Below, one piece after another: positions 6,340 through 12,766 of a DNA stretch of 28,194 bases. Source of the stretch: Candidatus Peregrinibacteria bacterium RIFCSPLOWO2_01_FULL_48_20 (lineage in GTDB: Bacteria; Patescibacteriota; Gracilibacteria; UBA1369; 2-02-FULL-48-14); assembly GCA_001787475.1 (NCBI GenBank), contig MFXB01000065.1:1-28194 (forward strand), read 5' to 3'. Within the stretch, counting starts at the first letter, position 1. Every line of letters starts with the position of its first letter. The position numbers and the translations under genes are program-made. The notes under the pieces are model-generated. The model was not told where the DNA came from. It saw only the letters and a list, made by a program, of their open reading frames with translations, and searched no databases.

Positions 6340-7593
6340 TTAAACTTGCATGAGGCGCACCACTTTTTGCAGCATTTTCGTGAGCAATTTTTCTTCGCTG
6401 AGAATTTCCATGCCCACCGTAGCGAGCGCCATCGGCGGGATGTCGGCGGGGGAGTCCAGCAATTTCGTTTGGTCCTTCACATGCGAGATGTTTTTGGGCA
6501 ACAAGTATTTCACTTGCGGCTTGCGTGGAAACTTCAATTTGCGATGCCAATCGGATCCCTCCAAACCTTCCTTGAGAAGAGGAAGAAGCGATCCGCCACC
6601 ACAAAGATAGAGCGTGCCGGGAAGAGAATCAAGCTCGCTCATTTCTTGAAGACTGAAGAAGATGCCGGAAAGCCAAATTTCCGTATCTGCCGCCAGCGCC
6701 TTCGCCACAATACTCTGCGATTGATGCTCGAGTTGATTATTGGAAAACGCAATTTTCACTTCCTCCGCTTCCTCGTGAGAAATATTGAGCGATTGCGAGA
6801 GCCGCTTGGTAAAAGAACGTCCTCCCAAATTAAACATTTTGGTGGCGAGCACACTGCCGTCCACCACCACCGCCAAATCGGTAGTCGCTCCGCCCACGTC
6901 AATAAAAATCCCGCTGTAGCCTTGCAGTTCGGTTCCTCCAAGCAGACGTCCCACCGCGTAAGGCTCGGCCATAATCGCCAAAAGCTCTTTGTCGAGTTCC
7001 GCGCTGATCGTTTGAAGAGCGCCGTAATGAACCAGGGGCGAAAAAGCGTTAAACACGCTCATTGTCACTTCCCGTCCCTGAAATCCGATTGGATTGGAAA
7101 CTTTGTAACCGTCGATGCGCGTGTCCACAATGGCCGCGTGCACCAATTTCACATCGATTTCATTGAAGCCCGTTTCGTAGGCCAAATCTCCTCGCACTTT
7201 TTCAAACGCCTTCCACTGCACTTTGTGAATGATGTTTTTCAATTCTTCTTGATGCACTTTGCTCGAAGGGTCCCGCCGCTTGTAAGTAATCATCGAAGTC
7301 GCTCCCTTGATGAGCTCTCCGGCAATCCCCATAATGAGCATACTCGGGCTTTCACCCGCCATTTTTTCGGCTTCCGCCATAGCCTCATGACAATGCTGCA
7401 GCACGCCGGCAATATCGGTAATGGTTCCGCTCTCCATCTCACCCGCGTTTTGTCGTTTGATGCCGCGTCCCAACACTTCCACTTCTTTCCCTTGCACCGC
7501 ACAAACCAAAACTTTGACGAATTCCGTGCCGATGTCGAGGACCGTGAACAAGCGCTCCCGCCTTTGTCCTAAGCTATTTTTGAAGCCAAACAT
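6340..7593 (-). CDS. FtsA/PilM-like actin-fold ATPase
   Basis: This 417-residue protein has the actin/Hsp70 nucleotide fold of FtsA and PilM. Phosphate loop 1 is in FTVLDIGTEFVKVLV, an SHS2-like insert includes DTRIDGYKVSNPIGFQG, phosphate loop 2 is FIDVGGATTDLAVV followed by LGGRSFTKRL, and the adenosine motif is LYLCGGGSLLPLL. The C-terminus (LLTKMLQKVVRLMQV) looks like the amphipathic membrane-targeting helix of FtsA, which favours FtsA over PilM. No ftsZ or pilus gene lies nearby; the next gene is a large membrane protein, a likely partner. On the minus strand, TAGACT-17-TAAACT ends 6 bases before the ATG, so the mRNA would be leaderless. Confidence 0.85.
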   Translation of the reverse strand: MFGFKNSLGQRRERLFTVLDIGTEFVKVLVCAVQGKEVEVLGRGIKRQNAGEMESGTITDIAGVLQHCHEAMAEAEKMAGESPSMLIMGIAGELIKGATSMITYKRRDPSSKVHQEELKNIIHKVQWKAFEKVRGDLAYETGFNEIDVKLVHAAIVDTRIDGYKVSNPIGFQGREVTMSVFNAFSPLVHYGALQTISAELDKELLAIMAEPYAVGRLLGGTELQGYSGIFIDVGGATTDLAVVVDGSVLATKMFNLGGRSFTKRLSQSLNISHEEAEEVKIAFSNNQLEHQSQSIVAKALAADTEIWLSGIFFSLQEMSELDSLPGTLYLCGGGSLLPLLKEGLEGSDWHRKLKFPRKPQVKYLLPKNISHVKDQTKLLDSPADIPPMALATVGMEILSEEKLLTKMLQKVVRLMQV

Positions 7594-7599
7594 GCGCTT

Positions 7600-7628
7600 A
7601 GTTTAATCGCTCGGCGAAGCGGAGTCTA
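7600..7628 (-). promoter_or_regulatory. Promoter of the FtsA-like gene, predicted leaderless
   Basis: On the minus strand TAGACT (7628-7623) is 17 bases from TAAACT (7605-7600). The -10 box ends exactly 6 bases before the ATG at 7593, so transcription should begin at or next to the A of the start codon. It is back to back with the yceD promoter. Confidence 0.5.
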
Positions 7629-7635
7629 CAAAAAG

Positions 7636-7664
7636 TTGTACACTGAGCGACTTCATAATATAAT
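7636..7664 (+). promoter_or_regulatory. Promoter of the yceD-rpmF region, very short leader
   Basis: TTGTAC (7636-7641) and a perfect TATAAT (7659-7664) are 17 bases apart. The expected start near 7671 leaves only about 5 bases before the ATG at 7676, too short for a Shine-Dalgarno interaction. Confidence 0.7.
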
Positions 7665-7675
7665 TCCCACCCCCA

Positions 7676-8146
7676 ATGATCAAAATCGCTCAAATTTACA
7701 GAGCTGCAAACGGCACCCAAGAAGCCTTTGAATTGACGTTCTCCGCCGCCGAACTTTCAGTACCCGAAATTCAAGGTCCCGCAGTCGTCCGTGGGAACTT
7801 CCTGCGCGTGCAGGAGGGCATTATGATGCTCATTCAAGAGATCAAAGCAAGCCAAATTTCTTCCTGTTCCCGTTGTGCCAAGAAACTCAAAATCCCTTTG
7901 GTCTTCAAACCATCCGAGTGGCTTTTTTACGAGGAAGCCCCCGTGGAAGGCGACGATGAAAACGAACACCTCAAAATGGACACCCATCGCCTCGAACTCG
8001 ACCCTCTCGAACCCGTCCGCCAAGACCTCATTTTAAACTTGGCACTCAGCCCACATTGTAAAAAACCCTGCCAAAAGTACGAAGAAGCCAAACCGGGGGA
8101 TGAAGGAGTGAAAGCACTGTCAGGATTGAAGGACATTATCAAATAA
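7676..8146 (+). CDS. yceD: YceD/DUF177 family protein (large-subunit rRNA accumulation)
   Basis: The 156-residue protein has the DUF177 pattern: a central SSCSRCAKKL cysteine pair, then the DPLEPVRQDLILNLALSPHC segment and a KKPCQKYE cysteine, giving four cysteines likely to bind zinc. YceD is known to be needed for normal 23S rRNA levels and is nearly always encoded directly before rpmF. Here rpmF is also downstream, but a 161-residue orphan gene has come between them. The promoter allows only a very short leader. The family call rests on pattern and context. Confidence 0.75.
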   Translation: MIKIAQIYRAANGTQEAFELTFSAAELSVPEIQGPAVVRGNFLRVQEGIMMLIQEIKASQISSCSRCAKKLKIPLVFKPSEWLFYEEAPVEGDDENEHLKMDTHRLELDPLEPVRQDLILNLALSPHCKKPCQKYEEAKPGDEGVKALSGLKDIIK

Positions 8147-8148
8147 CT

Positions 8149-8634
8149 ATGGAACACGAAGCCGCTCTCATTGAAGATCCGGAAATACTTCATACCGATT
8201 TTTTAAATCGCGGTAGGTTTTATCAAAAGGGTTTTGCCGTCTACATCCAAGGTTTGATCAATGATTTAGATTTTTGGAGATCAGGTGATCGAAGAGATGA
8301 ACTCGTTGATGATATGCGCCACAGCTGTTTCAGAATGAAGAGTATTTATGAGAGATTGATAGGAGAAGGACTCAGAGAATGTCCTGATGCGGATTTACTT
8401 CTTCCAATTGATACACTCATTCAGGAATTATCTCTCGCATTGGAGAAGATTATTTTAGGTCAAACAGACATTGAGAAAGCCATTGAAATTCTCCGGACTA
8501 TTTTTCAGAATAGCTACCAATTTCGTTTACGTTTAATAGCTCTTCAGAATGAATTGAGATCATGTCCAGGGTATGAAAATACCCGTTTGTCAGGTAGAGA
8601 TATTTTTGGAAAAGAATGGGCATCAGTTCTTTAA
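8149..8634 (+). CDS. Orphan all-helical protein inserted between yceD and rpmF
   Basis: This 161-residue protein is not recognised. It appears mostly helical, with amphipathic stretches (DFWRSGDRRDELVDDMRHSC, LIQELSLALEKIILG, AIEILRTIFQNSYQFRLRLI) and no signal peptide or membrane helix. Three cysteines are scattered. The ATG is 2 bases after the yceD stop, so translation is probably coupled. The DNA is visibly more AT-rich than its neighbours, with different codon choice, which suggests later arrival. A terminator-like hairpin follows directly, so it forms the end of the yceD transcript while rpmF has its own promoter. A role linked to the ribosome is only a guess from position. Confidence 0.7.
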   Translation: MEHEAALIEDPEILHTDFLNRGRFYQKGFAVYIQGLINDLDFWRSGDRRDELVDDMRHSCFRMKSIYERLIGEGLRECPDADLLLPIDTLIQELSLALEKIILGQTDIEKAIEILRTIFQNSYQFRLRLIALQNELRSCPGYENTRLSGRDIFGKEWASVL

Positions 8635-8638
8635 ACAC

Positions 8639-8664
8639 TAATGGCTTTCTTCAGCCATTATTTT
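8639..8664 (+). terminator. Probable intrinsic terminator after the orphan gene
   Basis: TAATGGCT (8639-8646) and AGCCATTA (8653-8660) form an 8-bp perfect stem with loop TTCTTC, followed by TTTT. It begins 4 bases after the stop codon. Confidence 0.65.
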
Positions 8665-8671
8665 GAGCAAA

Positions 8672-8691
8672 AAGTCTGCGTACGCAGACTT
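8672..8691. repeat. Perfect 20-base palindrome upstream of rpmF
   Basis: AAGTCTGCGT is followed immediately by its own reverse complement. It could be a protein-binding operator or, as RNA, a hairpin with a minimal loop. On the minus strand it is followed by TTT, so it may also terminate antisense transcription. The rest of the gap to the rpmF promoter shows nothing else clear. Confidence 0.7.
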
Positions 8692-8775
8692 AAAAGTTCA
8701 TTTTACAGCTTGCACAAGCCATTTTGAATTTTAAAAATGCAGAAATATCATAGTCCACACTGATCTGACTTCGCC

Positions 8776-8803
8776 TTGCAATCTTCTTAGAATCCACTAA
8801 AAT
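8776..8803 (+). promoter_or_regulatory. Likely promoter of the rpmF-nusB-rnc operon
   Basis: TTGCAA (8776-8781) and TAAAAT (8798-8803) are 16 bases apart. The start would be near 8810, giving a leader of about 36 bases before rpmF. Confidence 0.5.
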
Positions 8804-8845
8804 ACCGACGCGGCCCAATCCGGGCAATCTTTTACACAGCGACTT

Positions 8846-9127
8846 ATGGCAAAACATGCGGTCCCTAAACGGAAACAATCGAAAGCGCGCTCAGGCAGGC
8901 GCTATAAAACTTTTGTACGAGGTGTTCAGCTTAAACTGAGCAATGTCGCATCATTGAAGAATTGTCCTTCCTGCAAGACTAAAATGGTTCAACATCAAGC
9001 GTGCAAAGAATGCGGGATGTACCAGGGCCGTGACGTACTTGGAAAGCGCCTCGCTCAGCAGGGCTTAAAAAAGAGCGCTGCAAAGGCAAAGGCAAAGGCA
9101 AAGGTCACGACCATCAAAGCGGAATAG
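8846..9127 (+). CDS. rpmF: Ribosomal protein L32 (bL32) with extended basic tail
   Basis: The first 60 residues are a standard bL32: MAKHAVPKRKQSKARSG at the start and a four-cysteine zinc site (CPSC and CKEC) at residues 40-56. The family is usually about 57-60 residues, but this one has 93. The extra C-terminal part is Lys/Ala-rich (KKSAAKAKAKAKV) and is encoded partly by a repeated AAGGCA unit at about 9080-9102. The tail probably reaches into rRNA or the surface of the large subunit. nusB and rnc follow closely on the same strand. Confidence 0.95.
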   Translation: MAKHAVPKRKQSKARSGRRYKTFVRGVQLKLSNVASLKNCPSCKTKMVQHQACKECGMYQGRDVLGKRLAQQGLKKSAAKAKAKAKVTTIKAE

Positions 9128-9148
9128 TTTGTTCTTTTAAACTTTTTC

Positions 9149-9595
9149 ATGGCTTCAAAGCGCCACGTTCTCCGGGCTACGGTGATGCAAACCCTGTTTG
9201 CTTGGGAATTCCGTGGTGGCAAGCATGAAGCGAAGCGTAGTGCCGTTCTCAAAAAAGTGGAAGCGGTTTTGTCATATAACTTGGTGAATGGCGCCCTCAG
9301 CATCCAGGATCAAACCTACGCCCTCCATCTCCTTAAAAAAGTTCTCCTCCACCGTAATAAAATTCGCAAAACCATTGAAAAATTCGCGCCCGAATGGTCG
9401 TGGGAAAAAATCGCTCCCATCGACAGAGCCATTTTGGAGCTTGGAATTGCCGAACTTTTATACGATAAAGACATTCCGGATTTGGTTGCCATAAACGAAG
9501 CCATTGAACTTGCCAAGGAGTTTGGCACCGAAAGCTCTTCAAAATTCGTAAACGGCGTATTAAGCTCTATCTACGATAAGCAGAAACAACTATGA
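9149..9595 (+). CDS. nusB: Transcription antitermination factor NusB
   Basis: This 148-residue all-helical protein matches NusB. It starts with RHVLRATVMQTLFAWEF, has the central WSWEKIAPIDRAILELGIAEL helix and ends with VAINEAIELAKEFGTESSSKFVNGVL, the most conserved NusB signature. NusB with NusE (S10) binds boxA RNA in the rRNA antitermination complex. It lies 21 bases after rpmF and overlaps rnc by 4 bases (ATGA), so the two are translationally coupled. The grouping of L32, NusB and RNase III fits a ribosome-biogenesis operon. Confidence 0.95.
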   Translation: MASKRHVLRATVMQTLFAWEFRGGKHEAKRSAVLKKVEAVLSYNLVNGALSIQDQTYALHLLKKVLLHRNKIRKTIEKFAPEWSWEKIAPIDRAILELGIAELLYDKDIPDLVAINEAIELAKEFGTESSSKFVNGVLSSIYDKQKQL

Positions 9596-10293
9596 CCGTA
9601 AAAATTAAAAACATGAACGACTTGGAGACGAACCTTGGCATCTCCTTTAAAGATAAAAGCCTTCTCACGCTTGCTTTTGTCCACAAGTCCTACATCAACG
9701 AGCACCCCAGTGAAAGGCACTACAACGAACGCATCGAATTTTTGGGTGATGCGGTTTTGGAACTTTCCGTGACGCAATTTTTGTACAAGGAATACCCCGA
9801 TCAACCGGAAGGCCAGCTCACCAATTGGCGCAGCGCGCTCGTAAAAGGAAAAAATCTCGCTCGCGTCTCCAAGGAGCTGAATCTCGGCCAATATTTGCTG
9901 CTCAGTCGCGGGGAAGAACTCTCCGGCGGCCGCGAAAAAGAATATATTTTGGCAAACACTTTAGAAGCGCTCATTGGCGCAATTTACCTGGACAAAGGCT
10001 TCCAAGTCGCCGATGAATTCATTCTCAAAAACATTGCACAGCTTCTTGATGAAATCATCGAAAAAGGCCTCAACGTGGATTCCAAATCCCGCGTGCAAGA
10101 ACTCGCTCAAGATCGCTACAACCTCACGCCCACCTACGAACTCATTTCCGAATCCGGCCCCGACCACGACAAAAATTTTGTAATGGGCATCTCTTTTGGA
10201 AAACGTCTCGCCGGTGAAGGCAACGGTCCCTCCAAACAAGATGCCGAACAATCCGCCGCCCAAGATGCGATGAAGAAGGAAGGCTGGAACTAG
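9592..10293 (+). CDS. rnc: Ribonuclease III
   Basis: This 233-residue enzyme cleaves double-stranded RNA, including rRNA precursors. The RNase III signature ERIEFLGDAVL (residues 46-56) carries catalytic acidic residues. The later acidic site is within ANTLEALIGAIYLDKGF. A double-stranded RNA-binding domain covers about residues 165-232, ending in SKQDAEQSAAQDAM. The ATG overlaps the nusB stop by 4 bases; a second in-frame ATG at residue 8 is possible. Its TAG stop lies in a CTAG shared with the opposing methyltransferase gene, leaving no room for a terminator between them. Confidence 0.96.
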   Translation: MTVKIKNMNDLETNLGISFKDKSLLTLAFVHKSYINEHPSERHYNERIEFLGDAVLELSVTQFLYKEYPDQPEGQLTNWRSALVKGKNLARVSKELNLGQYLLLSRGEELSGGREKEYILANTLEALIGAIYLDKGFQVADEFILKNIAQLLDEIIEKGLNVDSKSRVQELAQDRYNLTPTYELISESGPDHDKNFVMGISFGKRLAGEGNGPSKQDAEQSAAQDAMKKEGWN

Positions 10294-11660
10294 GCCATTT
10301 TTGGCACGAGTAGCTCCGTTCGTTGTGAGCCTACTTTGAGCAGACCGATGGGAAAATCGAGGTACTTTGCAAAGTACATTCCTTCTTTCACTTTGGGCAG
10401 GCTGAGCGGTTCGTGCTTCATGGCTTTTTCCATGTTTTCCTTGCTGAGTACAAGAACATGTTTTTTTGCCCGCCCTGTAAAAAAGACCGCTCCTTCATGG
10501 CTGGGTTTCATTTCATCGCCCTCGTACGTTTTTAGCGCGGGAAGAGCCAGCGAGAAACCGGGTGGCGGAGCAACTTGAAGCAAATCTTTCCCGATCAAAA
10601 ACAAATGATGCTCATAAGGAACCCACTCGTAGTCTGCAGTGCTCACACCAAATTCCTCCTTTAAAAAATCATCATAAAGTCCACGTTCCTGAGCTTTTAA
10701 AACCCGCAAAACAGACCGTCCTTCCGGTCGCCTTAAGTTTTGTGAACTTGTTTTTGTCAGGGCAATGCAGAAAAATCCTTTTGTGCCTGTTTTTTGAGGC
10801 CAAAAGCGGATGCCCTTCAAATCGGCCAATTGTTTTGGAATTTTAATCCCTCGCTTTTTCAGTTCCTTCTCGGCGCTTTCATCGAGTGCAGCCTCAGGCG
10901 TTTTAGCCAAAAAATCATTCACCACGCCGTCGTTTTCAATGGCGTTGAGCGCACACGTGGAATACACCAAGCGTCCGCCGGGTTTGAGCATTTGAAAAGC
11001 CTGTTTCAAAAGACCGAACTGCAAACCGGAAAAGTGTTTTACCGCTTTCTTGTTCCAATAGTCGGGCTGCCCTTCGCTCGTCACAAAAAGTCCTTCGCCG
11101 CTGCAGGAAGGGTCCAGCAAAATGCGATCAAAAGTTTCCGGATAAAAGTTCGCCATTTTCGAGGCCGCGAGTCGGGAAACGTAAGCATTCACAATGCCGA
11201 GCCGACTTAAATTCGAGCGGAGTGCCTTCAGTCGGTGGCTGTCCATGTCATTCGCCACCAAAACGCCGGTGTTCTTCATGCGCTGAGCCATGTGCGTACT
11301 CTTTCCGCCGGGCGCCGCTGTCAAATCCAAAACCGTTTCACCAGGCTGCGGATCCAAAAGTTCCACCGCAAACATGGACGCGCTGTCTTGCGGATACGTG
11401 AAACCCGCGTGATAGGGAAGCTTCAGCGCCCACTCTTGTCCGGAGCCCGTCACCTCCAAGCCATCGCCGGAGTAAGGACTGTCTTTTACTTTGTACCCCT
11501 GACTGCCGAACCACACTCCCAAATCCTTTTTACTGATTTTGAGCGTGTTTACTCGAATGCTTCTCGGCATCGCCAACTTTGCCTCAATTGTACAAAAAAA
11601 TTGTTCAGCTTCTTTCTTGCCGATTAGCTCTCTAAAATAGTCCTGGAAATTAGCTTTCAT
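10290..11660 (-). CDS. RNA cytosine-C5 methyltransferase, NOL1/NOP2/Sun family (RsmF-like)
   Basis: This 456-residue protein methylates cytosine C5 in rRNA or tRNA using S-adenosylmethionine. The SAM-binding motif I is LDLTAAPGGKSTH (residues 111-123) and motif IV is DPSCSGEG with Cys186, where the usual form is DAPCSGEG. Motif VI is YSTC with the nucleophile-type Cys236. The domain after residue 300 (DYEWVPYEHHLFLIGKDLL and EGAVFFTGRAKKHVLVLSKE) resembles the RNA-binding C-terminus of RsmF/YebU. Whether the target is 16S rRNA or a tRNA cannot be told from sequence alone. The gene starts 19 bases after sufU on the same strand. Confidence 0.9.
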   Translation of the reverse strand: MKANFQDYFRELIGKKEAEQFFCTIEAKLAMPRSIRVNTLKISKKDLGVWFGSQGYKVKDSPYSGDGLEVTGSGQEWALKLPYHAGFTYPQDSASMFAVELLDPQPGETVLDLTAAPGGKSTHMAQRMKNTGVLVANDMDSHRLKALRSNLSRLGIVNAYVSRLAASKMANFYPETFDRILLDPSCSGEGLFVTSEGQPDYWNKKAVKHFSGLQFGLLKQAFQMLKPGGRLVYSTCALNAIENDGVVNDFLAKTPEAALDESAEKELKKRGIKIPKQLADLKGIRFWPQKTGTKGFFCIALTKTSSQNLRRPEGRSVLRVLKAQERGLYDDFLKEEFGVSTADYEWVPYEHHLFLIGKDLLQVAPPPGFSLALPALKTYEGDEMKPSHEGAVFFTGRAKKHVLVLSKENMEKAMKHEPLSLPKVKEGMYFAKYLDFPIGLLKVGSQRTELLVPKMA

Positions 11661-11679
11661 ATTTGAATTTTGTCAAAGC

Positions 11680-12054
11680 TTACAGATTGGGTTCTTGGGT
11701 TAACCCAAGTTGCAAAGTTTCCAAACACAAAGTCACGCACTTCACGCGTGCCGGCCCCAAATGATCGATCCCCAGCCACTCAAATAAATCCTCCTTTTTA
11801 ATCCAACCCAAATCCTCAACTTTTTTTCCTCTCATTTCCTCGGTCAGCACCGATGCCGCCGCAATGCTGATCGCACAGCCGTCACCCTCCCACATGGCCT
11901 CTTTCACCTTCCCTCCCTTCACCAAAACATACAGCCTCACATGATCTCCACATGTAGTATTGACACCCGAGTGAGTAAAGCTCGCATTCGCGAGTGCCCC
12001 TCGGTTGAGAGGATTTTTTGAGAGGTCTATGATTTGTTCTGCGTACAAGTCCAT
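11680..12054 (-). CDS. sufU: SufU/IscU-type Fe-S scaffold or sulfur-transfer protein
   Basis: The 124-residue protein has the conserved ligands of the family: Cys35 and Asp37 in NTTCGD, Cys60 in GDGCAIS, and Cys106 in RVKCVTLCLETL with a further cysteine at 110. In Gram-positive SUF systems SufU takes sulfur from SufS. Here it lies on the same strand as the sufCBDS run but about 1.35 kb away, with a toxin-antitoxin pair and a hydrolase in between on the other strand. A poor promoter (GTGACA-17-TAGTCT on the minus strand) may lie just upstream. A hairpin with a T-run is also present there. Confidence 0.93.
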   Translation of the reverse strand: MDLYAEQIIDLSKNPLNRGALANASFTHSGVNTTCGDHVRLYVLVKGGKVKEAMWEGDGCAISIAAASVLTEEMRGKKVEDLGWIKKEDLFEWLGIDHLGPARVKCVTLCLETLQLGLTQEPNL

Positions 12055-12071
12055 AGTGGCGAAAGACTAGC

Positions 12072-12107
12072 AAAAAAGCCCCCTGTTGTCACCACACCGA
12101 CAGCAGG
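12072..12107 (-). terminator. Hairpin with T-run upstream of sufU (weak terminator or attenuator)
   Basis: On the minus strand CCTG-C-TGTC pairs with GACA-A-CAGG (one mismatch), then GGGC and six T follow. No minus-strand gene ends just before it now. It could be a leftover terminator, an attenuator in the sufU leader, or chance. The T-run is 4 bases from the stem, which weakens it. Confidence 0.3.
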
Positions 12108-12113
12108 AAATAT

Positions 12114-12142
12114 TTGCTCGAAACTTTTCTTCATGCTAAAAT
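12114..12142 (+). promoter_or_regulatory. Promoter of the toxin-antitoxin operon
   Basis: TTGCTC (12114-12119) is 17 bases from TAAAAT (12137-12142), extended by TG to TGCTAAAAT. The start near 12149 falls inside the adjacent inverted repeat, a good arrangement for repression. Confidence 0.6.
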
Positions 12143-12166
12143 ATGGTCAGATAAAAATGACCATAT
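12141..12166. promoter_or_regulatory. Operator-like inverted repeat at the antitoxin start
   Basis: ATATGGTCA (12141-12149) and TGACCATAT (12158-12166) are perfect 9-base arms around an 8-base A/T-rich spacer. The repeat overlaps the end of the -10 box, the expected transcription start and the first bases of the antitoxin ATG. Phd/YefM-type antitoxins repress their own operons from such sites. Confidence 0.75.
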
Positions 12167-12407
12167 GATGAAAACCCTCTCTGCCACAAAATTTAAGGCT
12201 AAATGTCTTCAAATTATGGATGACGTTCAACTGTATAAAAAGGAAATTACCATCACAAAACATGGTAAGCCTGTTGTGAAGTTAGTTCCATTGGAACCAA
12301 AGAAAAAAACAAAAATTTTGGGATGTATGAAGGGAACGTGTAAAATAACGGGAGATATTATTTCACCTATAGATGTAGAATGGAACGCAGAAAAAGGTAT
12401 CTTATAG
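12165..12407 (+). CDS. Phd/YefM-family antitoxin
   Basis: About 80 residues long if it starts at the ATG at 12165 (a second ATG follows directly at 12168). A longer TTG-started frame from 12114 would run through the promoter and is unlikely. The N-terminal part (KTLSATKFKAKCLQIMDDVQ, then EITITKHGKPVVKLVPL) is the typical Phd/YefM DNA-binding and dimer domain. The C-terminal part (GCMKGTCKITGDIISPIDVEW) would wrap the toxin. It overlaps the PIN toxin by 28 bases. The operator-like repeat at its start indicates autoregulation. The DNA is AT-rich compared with the flanking suf genes. Confidence 0.88.
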   Translation: MMKTLSATKFKAKCLQIMDDVQLYKKEITITKHGKPVVKLVPLEPKKKTKILGCMKGTCKITGDIISPIDVEWNAEKGIL

Positions 12408-12766
12408 ACACCCATATTTGGGTGAAATGGCTTTCAGATGAAGGTGCTCCAAAGAAACATCTAAAAGTTCTTGAAGATGAAAGGATTGAGAAGTGCCTTT
12501 CAATTATTTCAATATGGGAAATTGCCATGCTCGTAAGTAAAAAACGACTCACATTAAATCAAGAAATAATAACCTGGATTTCACTCTCTTTGGAACGTTC
12601 CGGTGTGACCCTCCTCGCCTTAAATCCAAAAACAGTTGTTCTCAGCTGTAACTTATCAGGTTTTAACAATGCCGATCCCGCAGATAGAATCATAGTAGCC
12701 ACTGCTCTATCTGAAAAAATTCCGTTACTGACCTTGGATAAAAAAATAATTTCCTATCTAAAATGA
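12380..12766 (+). CDS. PIN-domain (VapC-like) toxin ribonuclease
   Basis: The 128-residue protein has the acidic residues of a PIN nuclease: Asp10 in YLIDTHIW, Glu47 in SIWEIAML, Asp99/Asp102 in ADPADRIIVATA and Asp120 in LLTLDKK. VapC toxins cut tRNA or rRNA in a magnesium-dependent way; the target here is unknown. It overlaps the antitoxin by 28 bases, and its TGA stop overlaps the next ATG (ATGA), so a hydrolase is coupled as a third gene. Pairing of a Phd-type antitoxin with a PIN toxin is a known mixed combination. Confidence 0.9.
   Translation: MERRKRYLIDTHIWVKWLSDEGAPKKHLKVLEDERIEKCLSIISIWEIAMLVSKKRLTLNQEIITWISLSLERSGVTLLALNPKTVVLSCNLSGFNNADPADRIIVATALSEKIPLLTLDKKIISYLK

Noticed and set aside
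6346..7572. A 408-codon open frame on the plus strand opposite the FtsA-like gene
   Set aside because: It mirrors a clear FtsA-like gene, is rich in His, Arg and Phe as expected of an antisense frame, and matches no family. Other long plus-strand frames over the 581-residue gene (4909-5709) and sufS (13794-14618) were dropped for the same reason.
12114..12164. Longer antitoxin starting at TTG 12114
   Set aside because: This start would be inside the -35 box of the operon promoter. The ATG at 12165 gives the usual Phd N-terminus.
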